Of a DNA stretch of 64,000 nt, positions 47,601 through 58,699 are shown one piece after another. The DNA lies in the NCBI GenBank assembly GCA_030015575.1, contig CM057338.1, positions 829,304,353-829,368,352 on the forward strand, read 5' to 3'. Below the pieces are notes generated by a model, which saw only the letters and a list, made by a program, of their open reading frames with translations, was not told where the DNA came from and did not search any database. This stretch comes from Agapanthus africanus (taxonomy: Eukaryota > Streptophyta > Magnoliopsida > Asparagales > Amaryllidaceae). A program made the translations under genes and the position numbers. The first letter of the stretch is position 1, and the number at the start of each line of letters is the position of its first letter.

Positions 47601-49177
47601 AACCAACCCTCGATGTCGATGTACAAACGTCAAACTATCGAGAAAAATCCAATCACACTCATTTGCACATTCACGAACACTAATTTTAATATAAACTAGG
47701 TTAAAACTCACAAAAACCCTAATTTCACTTAAAAGGTCGTTTTTCCGAAAATCTAGCAAGCACATTTCACCGTTTTTGTACAAAACATGATGTTTAAATG
47801 AATGTAGCGGCCAATATACTTATTAAATATCTTAAATAAGTCGTATAAACAATTTCCGGAATTTAATCTCATTAAATTCCAAAAACCCTAATATTCTAGT
47901 TTACAAAATACTTAAATTTTAACAATTTCAAAGCAAAAATGCACAACTACAATCTAGCTTAGATTTGCATGAACTAAAGTGTTAAACTACACTTAATAAA
48001 GTTAATAATATGATAAAAACCCTAACCATATTTTTAATCTCATAATTCGAATTAAATCAAAAAAAACTAGTTTGCAACAAAAAGCTTAATTTGGACATTT
48101 TTCAAGTAACAACTTGTAATTAACAACTAGATTAGTTTTCTACAAAACTAAATGTGTTAATCCACATCACTAAACTATGCACAATTAAACACAACTCATT
48201 TCCACAGCAAACCCTAACTTGAAATCTTAATCATGCAATTAAACTCACATAAACCACATTAACACTTAATTAAATTAACTTTAAGAAACAAGTAACAAAT
48301 TAAGCAAAAAAAGTTTAGAATTATACCCAAAAATATTTGAAGATCCACAAGCATCCATGGCCTCCCAAAATGCTCTCTTTTCACAAGGATCCATGCTATA
48401 CGGGCTAAACTAAAATGGGTAGGAGTCGGATTTAGGTTTTGGGATTTTTTTGATGGATTTTGAGCAATTTTTGATGAAGTTTTGAAGAGAAAGGAGAGGG
48501 GAAAATGGAGGGGGGGCTGCTGCTGTATGGAGAAGGGATTTCGGCCAGAAAATGGGAGTGGGGGAGGAGAGAGAGGGAGGTAGAGAAAGTGGGGCAAAGT
48601 CAAGGTCAAAGCAAAGTCAAAGTCTAACTTATTTACCCATTACTTTTCTTTTCTTTCATTTCTTTTCCTTTGAAAATTCAAGTGGGAAATAAAATGGGGC
48701 TGCTGAATTTAGCTAAGGGGAGAAGTGAATGGGGGTGTGTGGGTGTGGGTACGGTTGTGGGGTGATGAAAAATGATAAATACAATACCCCAAACATCCAT
48801 TTACGCTAAAAAAAAAGCCTTTTTTGTTCAATAATTTCTAAACCGTTTTTGCAAATGATTTCGTTCCAAAAACCACATGATAAAATTTTATTTAATGGTT
48901 TATGATGCACAAAATTTGTTTCAACTCATTCCAATTTGTAATTTTCCCTAATTAAATGTATTAGTGACGGCTTAAAATAATAATAAAATAATATTTTTTT
49001 CAGAAAATTTGAAATTTCACCAGCGGCTCAATAAACACCAAATAATAGCAATTACATAGCTAGAATATGTATATTAAATTTTTATAATAAGATATTTGTA
49101 TTTTGACTTTTTACAGAAAACCCCCTATTTTTACCGATTTTTCGAAATTTCACCGAAACGATTTTCAAAACGTTACA
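44629..49177 (-). mobile_element. LARD-like element: 5' LTR, 4549 bp
   Basis: Near-identical partner of 37199-41750. Its conserved inverted repeat is at 45822-45829 and 45885-45892, and the GTAGAT/ATCTAC palindrome at 47384-47399. It ends at 49177, directly before the right target duplication ATGAC. A run of A and a run of T each differ by one base from the partner. Confidence 0.92.
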
Positions 49178-49209
49178 ATGACTGAAATATGAAAATGTTT
49201 CGAATGGGT

Positions 49210-50090
49210 ATCAGGGTATTCCTAGTAATGCCTCTTTCACTATCTAGATTCATGACTACAACCGTATATTTCCTTGCCCTCACTCAAATCCCTTTATATG
49301 TCTTTACTTATTACCTTCTGTATACCGCACTTACGCTAAATGGTTTTCTTCTTTCCATACCTTTTGGCACCAGCTTATGGTTTGGAAGAAGACTATCCAA
49401 TAAGCGTAATAGGTGTACTCTCCTAATCCTAGGAGCCCATGCAACCTGAAATAAGATAAAGATAAAAGATAACCCGAATAATCTTATTCGATTTCTCCTG
49501 AACCAGAAACCATCCTTGAACTGGAACAAGTTCCTTCGAGTTCGTATGTAACTATACGATGGCGTATCCAAGTAAATATGGATATTCGTAGTGATACGAA
49601 ATGTTCTAGAGAAATGCAAAGGTGAAGTAGGAGTGACGATGATATACGCGGCTTCGTCATGAATGATAGCATTCGCAATTTCCTTTTGCTCTCTTTCAAA
49701 TCCCTTTATATGTCTTTACTTATTACATTCTGTACACCACACTTGGGCTAATTTGTTTTCTTCCTTCCCTACCTTTCGGCACCTTCCTATGGTTTGGACG
49801 ACGACTATCTAATAAGCGCAATAGGTGTACTCTCCTAAATACCAGGAGCCCTCGCAACCTGAGAGAAGATAAAGGGAAAAGACAACTAAATAATCCTATT
49901 CTATTTCTTCATAACCAGAAACCATCCTTGACCTGAAACAAGTTTCTTCGAGTTCGTATCTAATTATACGATGGAATATCCAATAAATGTGGATCTTCGT
50001 AGTGATACGGAGTGTTTCAGAGAAATGCAAAGGGTAAAAATAGGAGCGGCAATGATATATACGACTATGACAATCCAAAAGCTAAAGTGT
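49210..50090 (-). repeat. Two tandem ~410-bp units, element 4
   Basis: TTCGTAGTGATACG occurs at 49585 and 49996, a period of 411 bp. Each is flanked by AGAAATGCAAAGG and preceded by AAGACTATCCAATAAGCG-type sequence. They match the 400-bp units of elements 1 and 2 in reverse. Confidence 0.85.
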
Positions 50091-50591
50091 TTTAAGAAGG
50101 TTCAGTTAACTTGGTTCATGAGTTTTAGTTTAGAGTCGGGTCATGGTCGCTGCCAAAGAGAGAAAGAAAAGAAATACTCAGCATGCACTCTAACCTAGAT
50201 TAGATTGGTTATTTATTTATCTAATCAGTATGGCTCCCACTGTTTTCTTGAATTCTCTTTCAAACCTAAAATGAAGAATTAGTCTGGATCATCTAAAACC
50301 ACCCGAGGAGTAACACCTACTCATCAGTGGGAATCGGGATCCAACCATCATCGTATGATTACTTGATGGAATCCACTCAAGTCACTATACTCCAGAAGGT
50401 ATGCGCATGCCTGGCAAGTTTCCTATATGTTTGAAACTCCTGATGTGATTTTTACCCCAAGCGCTTATGACCTTATCCAACAAATCATAACATGCAAGTC
50501 AAGTTCTACCCGTCATTTTCCTGATTGATTTAGACCCACCCGCACACACTCTTGATTTTGGCCAACAAAGTAGTACGACTGTCCTAAACCA

Positions 50592-51091
50592 ATGCATATC
50601 CATGCTACGGACAAGCAACATACAGCTACCATTCATGATGCCTTGACCTTAGCTAACAAACACCGCATGAATACTATGTGCTACTTATCCAAAATGACGG
50701 AGGGCTGCGGCTGGTTTTTGGCAAAAAAAACCTTTAACGTAATGAACTTGATATCGTTGAAGGAATCCAAGTGGTTTTACAAATATATAGTGGCGCAAAC
50801 TTTCGCTAAAGAGGTCACTCCCTGTGAAGGGATCTTGGATGTTTCCTCGTTGAATGAGGTGCAGGATATTCCAAACTGAATACCATGATACAAAGCAAAA
50901 GAATCGACTATAGTGAAGTTATTCCGATGACGCAAACTTTTTCCCAAGGGGTCACTCCCGATGAAGGGATCTCAGCCCTTGCCTCGTCAAATAAGGTGCA
51001 AGATATTCCCAATCGAATACCACTGTGCAAGGCAAAAGTAAACGTCTGTAATGTCTATTTTCAAAAACTTAGTTCCAACAAAATCAAATAG
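50592..51091 (+). other. Antisense reading frames in the leader of element 4
   Basis: Two adjacent frames (50592-50879 and 50885-51091) opposite to the element carry KTFNVMNLISLKES, VAQTFAKEVTP and then VTPDEGISALASSNKVQDIP. They are separated by one stop. They correspond to the antisense frames of elements 1 and 2 and extend them to ~165 codons. No known family is recognised. Confidence 0.3.
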
Positions 51092-52444
51092 GTTTTTTTT
51101 ATCCTTGCATTGATCAGAATCAATGCAGTCCCATCAATTAAACATATCACACCAGATAAAGAAACGAAAATATAATGTACGTATATGCCATCCGCATTCG
51201 CCAGTGGGCCCCGTCATCACCTGTTAGGTTACTTAACTAACGGCAGAGCGGGGGCTGGACAAGTACGGGTGCAAAACATATACAACATCTACCAGTATAT
51301 ATATAAATATATATAACAATCGTCCCAGGCATAATATAAAGCAACATCACAGAATCTCAGCCAAGTAACACAGAGTGGTGGATAATCCTGGAGCCTCGGG
51401 TTTCACTTGAGCCGTAAATGAGACCCGACGTTCCCTGTCGTGTGGATAGCCTGTGCAATGAAAATCTAGACCCCTATGAGTGCAGCAGTTACCCGCCAAT
51501 CCCCGAAGCGAGCCAACCCCAATCAACAACATGAATGGGCCACCCAGCACTTCATGGAATCCGGCAACTTGAGCACCCCACCTTGGGTCAAACTATACCC
51601 CCTACGAGTACGGTGAATAGCCTGTCAACTCTAGAGTGAGGCCCCCTCCGTCCCAAAGCCATGAGATGCGGGCCCGTTGCCTTCTAGAACCCGACTATTC
51701 ATGCACTCCTCCGCGGGGTAATCCTGGTACAGAAAAGAAATATATGTACAACGGTGACATCGACCTCAACCCGATCGTGCCCCAAACAAATAATATACAA
51801 ACTGGCAGAGACGAAAATCCACATGTCGGACGCTCGTCCCGCAATATCAAATGTACAAATGAATTTAAACTGTATTACCATTGCACCACTTGCTATCCAC
51901 TACGACAATCCAACCACAACCACAACACAACACAGAACATCTACATGAATGTCATGTTCGCAAACCCGTCTAAAAGACATATAGCAATTAGACAAGTTGT
52001 ACCATTCTAATGACATTCACGGTCGCAGATAGTAATGTATGTACTGAAAACTATTAAACAGTGTTAAAAATAGCGACTTCGAAATACCCCGAATTGCCCC
52101 CAAACAAAAGATAACACTATATCCAAAACTGGGCAAAACAAAAAATACCAAAAACCAAATTTTCCAGAGACCGGAACACCCTAAAAAAATCAAAACCCAA
52201 CTGCCTAGAAGAATCGGCCAGGCCGGGAATTTCCATCATCTCGCCGGCCATAATTAGGCCATTGAGGCACATGTTTTGAGGGTGTTCTAGATGTCACATA
52301 AATAGCCTTCTGCAATTGTTTTAAAAAAATTTGAAGACAAAAAATTTTTGACAGAAACCGGAACATTATGGGTATTGTTTCGGAGTTGTTTCAGTTTCGA
52401 TATTCTAATATCATCTAAAACAGCTAGAATAGGGTTTATGGGTT

Positions 52445-52457
52445 GGCTCTAATACCA
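52445..52457 (-). other. Primer-binding site of element 4
   Basis: The minus strand reads TGGTATTAGAGCC directly after the LTR end AACCCAACA. One base differs from the tRNA-complementary TGGTATCAGAGCC, probably a later mutation. Confidence 0.85.
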
Positions 52458-54461
52458 TGTTGGGTTATTCCAGCGCCCTGGCCATCAAACCGTGGCCGAT
52501 CGCGGAACAAAAATTTTACAAACTGGCGCTAGAACAACCCACGAATACGGATCGACCCTAAACCCTAAACCTAGCAAGCATTATAAAGAGTTGAGATGGT
52601 TATACCGAATGATCCATGTCCTTCGGTCATTAACCTCCTTCCCAAGCTCCTAGTGGCCACCATGATCAAGTTTGGTCGCCGGTCTCCCTCCATCGAAGAT
52701 GATCCACCTGAGAGTCTATGAATCGAGTTCCTACCTCATAACAGAGGTAGCTAGGGTACCTAGTTCGCTATACTAGATAGCCTAGAAGTTGTAGAGTCTA
52801 ATGATGGATTGATTTGTCTCTAAACACTCTAGCTTTCTCAACACATGAGACAATTAGAGTGGAGGTAGAAGAAGAAGCCATGAGAGATGAGAGTGTGAAG
52901 CAAAAAGCAACTCATGAAAATGGCCAAGTGTTGTGAGAAGAATCATGAAGCATGCACGAAACTCAAGAAAAAATATCTCAAGCCTACACAAAAATATCTC
53001 ACAATCATAACAAATATCAAGCATGCCTCAATAGTATTTCCATGAGTCACACCCATGAGTCACCAAGTGAGTCATGCTTGAATAAATGCTAAGCACACTC
53101 ATCCCTCCACCACAATTAACCATTTAACTAAATGGTTAATTAACAAAATGAGGTGTAATCTTCTAGAAACAATCTTATAATAAATTACAAGAATGCCCCT
53201 CATCCGTATATACATACCCATATCCGTATTCCGAAAAATACAAATACAAAGAGACGAAAATAATCCAACAATATACTTCTAGTATCTGGCTTAAACCAAA
53301 GCCACTAGTAAAAACCGTCCGAATCATGATATGTGCACAAGTGCACATATATGGTCGAACCCTGCCGTAAAACCATACGGCCTCTACATCGTTTCGCCCG
53401 AAGCAGGGAAACCCTCTGTGTGGGACTCTAAAGACTCGTCAATACGCGGGCAGTGGGTTTAACCACAAGCATGTCAGCGGCACTAGCTGTACGTAATGCC
53501 TACCTAGGTATTGAATGAAAAGAAGGCCGACTAGAAAACTCATCCTGCCCCCTGCTGAGCCTGTCCGTGAAAATATCTGTATAGTACGGTCTCTTCGTAT
53601 AAGAGTATTGCATATCGAGTCTAGGGTGGTGGATAAAGTCAGACCCCTAATAACGCGACATTTAGTGTCGGTATGAAGCCCATCACAACCTGAGAAACTA
53701 CTGATCCAAATCAGTAATCCTCGACTACCTTGATCAAGGATTTCTGGTGATGGCCACCCATGCAGAACACGACATCAACCCCCAATACCGGGAGAGACGA
53801 ATCCCCGACGATCCGCTCATTGCCTCTATGTAGCTCGGGACTGTACCCAACTAAAATCTGTTTGCACGACTCTTTTGAGCCGTAGTAGGGTAGTAATCAA
53901 AGCACAGTGGGAACTCACATGAGACAAATGATGATCTCATGTCAACAGACTAATCTGTGCACATGTCACCTGGGAACTTCTATCTGAAAATAGGTATAAT
54001 ACCAACTAGCATGTTCCCGATGAGTCCGTCCAGTATACTCATAACCCAATGAGCACCTGCATACTATCTTAGGTGAACAAACTAACACCAATAGCTTGTG
54101 AGACCGGCCACCGCTCCTCGTCGGGTCTCGATCAGTATACACTAGTCTATTCTAGAGTATCGATGCTCAGTCTTGATGCTCCCACTACAAGGGACATTTA
54201 AGGATGTGCTTATAGACCACCCAGCTCCCATGTATATGATCGCCGTCATAATGATGGTAGTCAAGCAAGAATCCTGTGGGATTTATCAACATGTAACAGC
54301 GATCTGTAATACCACCGAAAGCATGTACATGATGATAAAGATAAATCAGAAAGAATACTATCATTTTGAGTAAGACTGTTTTATCCGTATAGGTCCTCCC
54401 TCAATCATCACAATCGCGTACTTGTGATTCAATAATTGACTTGAGCGAACTATAGCCAACA
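52458..54461 (-). mobile_element. Element 4: 5' LTR, 2004 bp
   Basis: On the minus strand it starts TGTTGGCTATAGTTCGC (54461) and ends AACCCAACA (52458), next to the PBS. It is the partner of 30914-32917. The LTR pair is clearly more diverged than the LARD pair nested inside, as expected if element 4 is older. The right target duplication is ATGCA (54462-54466). Confidence 0.88.
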
Positions 54462-55574
54462 ATGCATACACGCACACATATTTTTCTTAAGATATACGTC
54501 CCGCCTTTTGAAAAATATCTTAGTAGTGTTTTCCTTGTAAAAGTTCGTGTCATTCATAGACACGTAAGAAAATAGTGAGACTATAGCTCCTTTTGAAAAC
54601 CCCTTCCGTAAATATTGATACATGCAAAAACACTCAGGTACTGTCCTCAGACCAGTCCTGCTCGGCTACTATGCAATATAGTGTATATCATAAAATGCGA
54701 TGCTCAAAAATAAGGAATCAACCTCAATAGGTGTATATGAAAATACCACATGCATCTGGAGCACTTGGAAATCAAAGTCAAATCCAAGTGTCATGGATAT
54801 GCACAAAAACAAAAACTAAGTGCAACGGGTGTGCATGAAAGCATCTGTTAAGTGCAACGAGTGTGCACGATAACAATATCTGGTGTATCTAGAGTGCACG
54901 AAAATCTCAACCAAGTGAAACTAATATGCACGAAAAATCTCGATTAAGTGCATCTGTGTGCACAAAATCACATCAAGTGTGCCCAGTATACGTGAAAATC
55001 TAAATCAAGTGCGTCAGGTCCGCACAAAAGTATCCAGTGCAATATGGTGCATGAAAATCAATATGATGTGCAACTAGGTGGACGAAAATATAAATCTAGT
55101 GCAACTAGCATGCATGAAAACCACATCAATGCATAAAAAGCACATGTAAACAATATCGAGTGTCCAAGTCAAAATCAAGTGCATACAATATGCATGAAAT
55201 CAAAATCGAATATACCGAAGTGTACGAAGTCATAAATATGTGCAAATGCGTGCACAAAATAAGATCAAGTGCAACAGATGCGCATAAAAACACGAATCAA
55301 GTGTAACTGGTGTATAAAAACATAAGTCAAATGCAATCGCAGTACACAAGGAAAAATATCCTTCGGGTGCAGCTACGGTGCACGAAAACATCAATCGCGA
55401 AACTAAATCATCACAACTCAAAGTCTTACCGATAAAAGTGTGATACTTGAATCACTAAACATAAACCAAGATAAATGACATTGAAGCACATCTCTTTCAA
55501 TGTCGATAGGTGCTGGTGCACCCAAGGCTGGCGGAGCAAGAATATCTACTTGCCTCCTGCTCACGGTCTGGCAT
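54462..55574 (-). mobile_element. Element 5: internal region resumed after element 4
   Basis: The first ~280 bp (CGTGTCATTCATAGACACGT, TCAGGTACTGTCCTCAGACC) match LARD internal sequence at 42165-42330. This shows that 30913 and 54467 were once joined. Then comes the GTGCA array (54745-55410) and a short tail without features. At 55575 copia element 6 is inserted, with candidate target duplication GGCAT (55570-55574). Confidence 0.8.
54745..55410 (-). repeat. Degenerate ~31-bp tandem array, about 21 units, element 5
   Basis: Units begin AAGTGCAAC or similar, contain GTGCACGA or GTGCATGA about 15 bases later, and end in AAAATC-type sequence. I count about 21 units of 28-34 bp. Most units hold two TGCA strings that could pair. 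The array lies in the 3' untranslated part of the gypsy-type element, the same place as in the LARD. Confidence 0.75.
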
Positions 55575-57537
55575 TGTAAGTCGATGTTGCGCACTCCACA
55601 CACTTGTGGGGAGGAGGAATATACAAAAATCAATTTTTTTGAAGCTCGCAACACCGAGTAAACTCCAAGATCTATACATAATCTTAACTAGCTATAACTA
55701 TATAGAGGTTTAACTACTCGGTTAGAGTTTTATACCTCCATGTACAAGTCCTACGGGTCTTCTTGTCCTCTTCTTTAGCTCCTCGGAGGTACGAATCGGT
55801 CTTGATTATCGACCTTCTCACATCAAAGATGATCCACCCGAGAGTATGTACTTCAAGCTCCAACCTCTAAACCGAGGTAACTAGGGCACCTAGTTCGCTA
55901 AACTAAATAGCCTAGAAGATGTAGAGAGTGATTATGGATTAATATGTCTCACTGACCCTATATTTCTCAACACATGAGGCTTTTAGGGTTTTGAGGAAGA
56001 AGAAGAGAGCTTGAGGAGATGAGAGTGTAGTCATGAGCATTCAAATGAGAATGGCTAAGTGTTTGTGAATCATGAAGCATACCAATAATTCAATCCAATG
56101 AATCAAGCATGCTTCAATAATCACCAAAACATGAGTCACCCTAGTAGCCATGGCTCATTAATGATCAAGTAACACCTCACACCTCCACCTCATTAACCAT
56201 TTAACAAAATGGTTAAATTCACAAATGAAGTGTCTTCTTCTAGAAGCACTCTTGCACAATTACATGAATACCCCCCACCGTGTATACATACCCTTATCCG
56301 TATTCTGAAAAATACGAATACAAAGAGACGAAAATAATCCAACAATATAATACTAGGATCCGGCTTAAACAAAAGCCCCCTAGTATTATCCGCCCGAACA
56401 TCATACGTGCACAAGTACACGTATGTGATCGAAACCCTGCCGTAAAACCATACGGCCTCTATATCGTTTCGCCCGAAGAAAGGAAACCCTCTATATGGGA
56501 CTCTAAAGACTCGACAGTATACTGGCAGTAGGTTTAACCACAACCACATCAGCGGTACTAGCTGCACGTAATGGCTACCCATGTATCTTTTGATAAGAAG
56601 GCTGATGAGCAAACTCAACCGAACTCCTACTGATCCTATCTGTGACAATCTCCGTACAGTTCGGTTTGTTCATCTAAGATACTCACATGTCGGGCCTAGG
56701 GATTGTAAACGTTAGATCCCTAATAGTGCAATAAGTCATGCCGAGATAGAGTCCAATACACCCTGAGAAACTACTGGAGTACCTACCAATAAATCTCACT
56801 TTCCCTGGCTAGGGACTTTGTGTAATGGCTTTCCGAACACTGTGCGATATCAACCCCCAATACCGGGAGAGATGAATCTTATCTAACCGCTACTGCCTCC
56901 AAGTGCTTCGGGACTGCACCCAACTACTACCTGTTTGCACGACTCTTTTAAGCCATGGTAAGGTAGTAATCTAAGAACAGTGAGAACACACTCAAGAAGA
57001 AGTAGCGATGTCAAGTCAACGGACTAAGTTGTACTCATGTCACCTGGGAACTGGTACCTGACGATAGGTATAATACCAACCAGCGGTTACCAACGAGTCC
57101 TGTCCAGTGTAACTTATAACCTAAAGAGCACCTGCATACTATCTCCAGTATGACGTACTAATGGTTGTGGGACAGACCATCTCCCCTGCTGGGATGAGAA
57201 GCGCATACACTAGTCTACTCTGGAGTATCGAAGCCCTATCTTGACAATCCTACGGCTAGGGACCTGTATAAGGATGTGCATACAGACTACCCAGCCCCAC
57301 TAGTATGACTTCCATCACAACGCTGCTAGTCAAGCAAAGATCCTAAGGGCTCTACCAATATGTATAAGCGATATGCTACAAGAAACACATGCACATATTG
57401 AGGTAGAATCAAACCAAGTAGCATACTACCATTTTGAGTAAGACTGTTATTATAACTGTGAGTATCCCAAGCTTCCAATATGTAATATACAATCCAGTAT
57501 GATATAATAATGGCATCTGGGGCATATATCACTAACA
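55575..57537 (-). mobile_element. Element 6: copia 3' LTR, 1963 bp
   Basis: On the minus strand it starts TGTTAGTGATATATGCCCC (57537) and ends GCGCAACATCGACTTACA (55575). A PPT complement follows at 57538. It shares the U3 core with the other copia LTRs, and its start is closest to element 3. It is inserted in element 5. The 5' LTR is outside the window. Confidence 0.88.
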
Positions 57538-57552
57538 ATCTCCCACTTGTAC
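57538..57552 (-). other. Polypurine tract of element 6
   Basis: The minus strand reads GTACAAGTGGGAGAT directly before the LTR. It overlaps neither the pol stop at 57558 nor the LTR, so the spacing is normal for copia elements. Confidence 0.85.
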
Positions 57553-57557
57553 TAAGG

Positions 57558-57908
57558 CTATGTATTGGCATATCGCAGACCTATCATCTCGATTATCCTC
57601 CCTAACTGTGTCTGAGGGATAGCCTTTGTGAGTAGATCTGCAGTGTTGTTCTCTTTTTCTACTCTCCGCACCTCAATCTCCCGACGATCAACGATCTTCC
57701 TGATCGGGTGGAATTGCCTCAAGATGTGTCTGGACTTCTGATAGGACCTTGGTTCCTTCGCTAAAGCTATAGCACCTTTGTTGTCACAATACAGCGGTAT
57801 TGGATCAACAATGGATGGAACCACCTGAAGCTCTGTCATGAACTTCCTCATCCAGACTGCTTCTTTCGCAGCATCACATGCAGCGATATACTCCGCTTCC
57901 ATCGTCAA
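57558..57908 (-). pseudogene. Copia RNase H domain, C-terminal part (element 6)
   Basis: RNase H removes the RNA strand of the RNA:DNA hybrid during reverse transcription. The 116-codon frame holds TMEAEYIAACDAAKEAVW, LYCDNKGAIALAKEP, SRHILRQFHPIRKIV and NNTADLLTKAIPQTQ, the standard copia order, and ends RYANT-stop just before the PPT. The conserved catalytic-type acidic residues in MEAEY and CDN are kept. The K-x-H of the usual KSRHI-IRYHFIR segment is altered. The frame is separated from the upstream part by an indel and a stop (in the KSTK-stop-DTVAD region, near 57920). Confidence 0.88.
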
Positions 57909-58390
57909 GTCAGCAACGGTGTCCTATTTGGTGCTCTTCCAACAAACCGCCCCTCCCTGAGGGTAAAGACATAACCCGACATGGACTTGGAGTCATCATT
58001 GTCACTCTTGAAGCTGGAGTCAGCAAAGGCCTCGATCTGAAGGTCTTTTACAACATACACCAAAAACATCTTCTTGGTCCTTCTCAGGTACTTAAGAATG
58101 TTCTTCACTACTCTCCAGTGCTTCTCTCCTGGGTTTGACTGATATCTGCTTACAACGCTCAGTGCATAAGCTACATCTGGTCTGGTACACAACATGGCAT
58201 ACATTATAGAGCCTATCGCAAAAGCGTAGGGTATAATACTCATGCGATCCCTTTCCAAATCAGTCTTGGGAAACATATCTTTGGAGAGGGTGATTCCATG
58301 ACAAGCCGGTAGACTACCGCGCTTTGAATCTTCCATACTGAATCTTTTTAGTATGGTGTTGATGTACCTTGACTGTGAAAGTCCCAACAT
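57905..58390 (-). pseudogene. Copia RT C-terminus, connection and start of RNase H (element 6)
   Basis: The frame starts LGLSQSRYINTILKRFSMED, continues with SIPYAFAIGSIMYAM-like residues (here SIIPYAFAIGSIMYAMLC), TRPDVAYALSVVSRYQSNPG, HWRVVKNILKYLRRTK, and FADSSFKSDNDDSKSMSGY. This is the RT thumb/connection and the N-terminal RNase H strand with the first catalytic D (FAD). After GYVFTLREG an indel shifts the frame. An in-frame stop also separates it from the RT part at 58391. Confidence 0.88.
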
Positions 58391-58699
58391 CTATTTAGAT
58401 CTATCATGATAGATCTGGATCCCCAGAATGTAGGAGGCATAATCTAGGTCCTTCATGGAGAACCTTTGTGACAAGAATTCTTTGATTGATTGTAGCATAG
58501 GAATGTCATTTCCTATCAAGAGAATGTCATACACGTACAAGACGAGGAATACCACAGTTCTCGATATAATTTTACTATAAATGAATGGTTCATCTGGATT
58601 TTTGATAAAGTCGAATTCCTTAACTGTTTCATTAAAATAGATGTTCCAACTCCGCGATGCCTTCTTTAGTCCATAAATGGACTTAAGCAACTTGCACAC
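58391..58699 (-). pseudogene. Copia reverse transcriptase, central part (element 6)
   Basis: RT copies the element RNA into DNA inside the particle. The frame contains LLKSIYGLKKASRSWNIYF, PFIYSKI, FLVLYVYDILLIGND and YILGIQIYHDRS. The catalytic YVDD box reads YVYD, so one of the two essential aspartates is lost. The frame joins the upstream RT part across a stop (VYID-stop-PEGF, near 58736). Taken together the RT is dead, at least in this copy. Confidence 0.9.

Larger units (their letters stand above)
37199..49177 (-). mobile_element. Complete LARD-like LTR element, 11,979 bp
   Basis: Two LTRs of 4552 and 4549 bp flank a 2878-bp internal region. The whole is bounded by a perfect 5-bp target duplication ATGAC (37194-37198 and 49178-49182). 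PBS and PPT are both present and fix the minus orientation. No pol is present, only a ruined gag-like frame. Very long LTRs around a short non-coding centre define LARDs (large retrotransposon derivatives), which depend on proteins of other elements. Gypsy-type affinity is inferred from PPT, LTR ends and gag-like residues, as there is no RT to classify. It sits in the internal region of element 4. Confidence 0.9.
49178..52457 (-). mobile_element. Element 4: 5' half of internal region
   Basis: Read on the minus strand from the PBS at 52457: a leader with a GC-rich segment about 200 bp in (52214-52262, GGCCAGGCCGG with CGCCGGCC), the conserved block with its palindrome near 51228, the 137-bp duplication, decayed versions of the three spaced motifs (50468, 50551, 50642), and then the two ~400-bp units. 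It is cut at 49182 by the LARD. It has the same order as elements 1 and 2. No gag is present. Confidence 0.85.

Noticed and set aside
54745-55410. CRISPR-like spaced repeats
   Set aside because: The repeats are degenerate with no constant repeat/spacer alternation, and they lie inside a plant LTR element.
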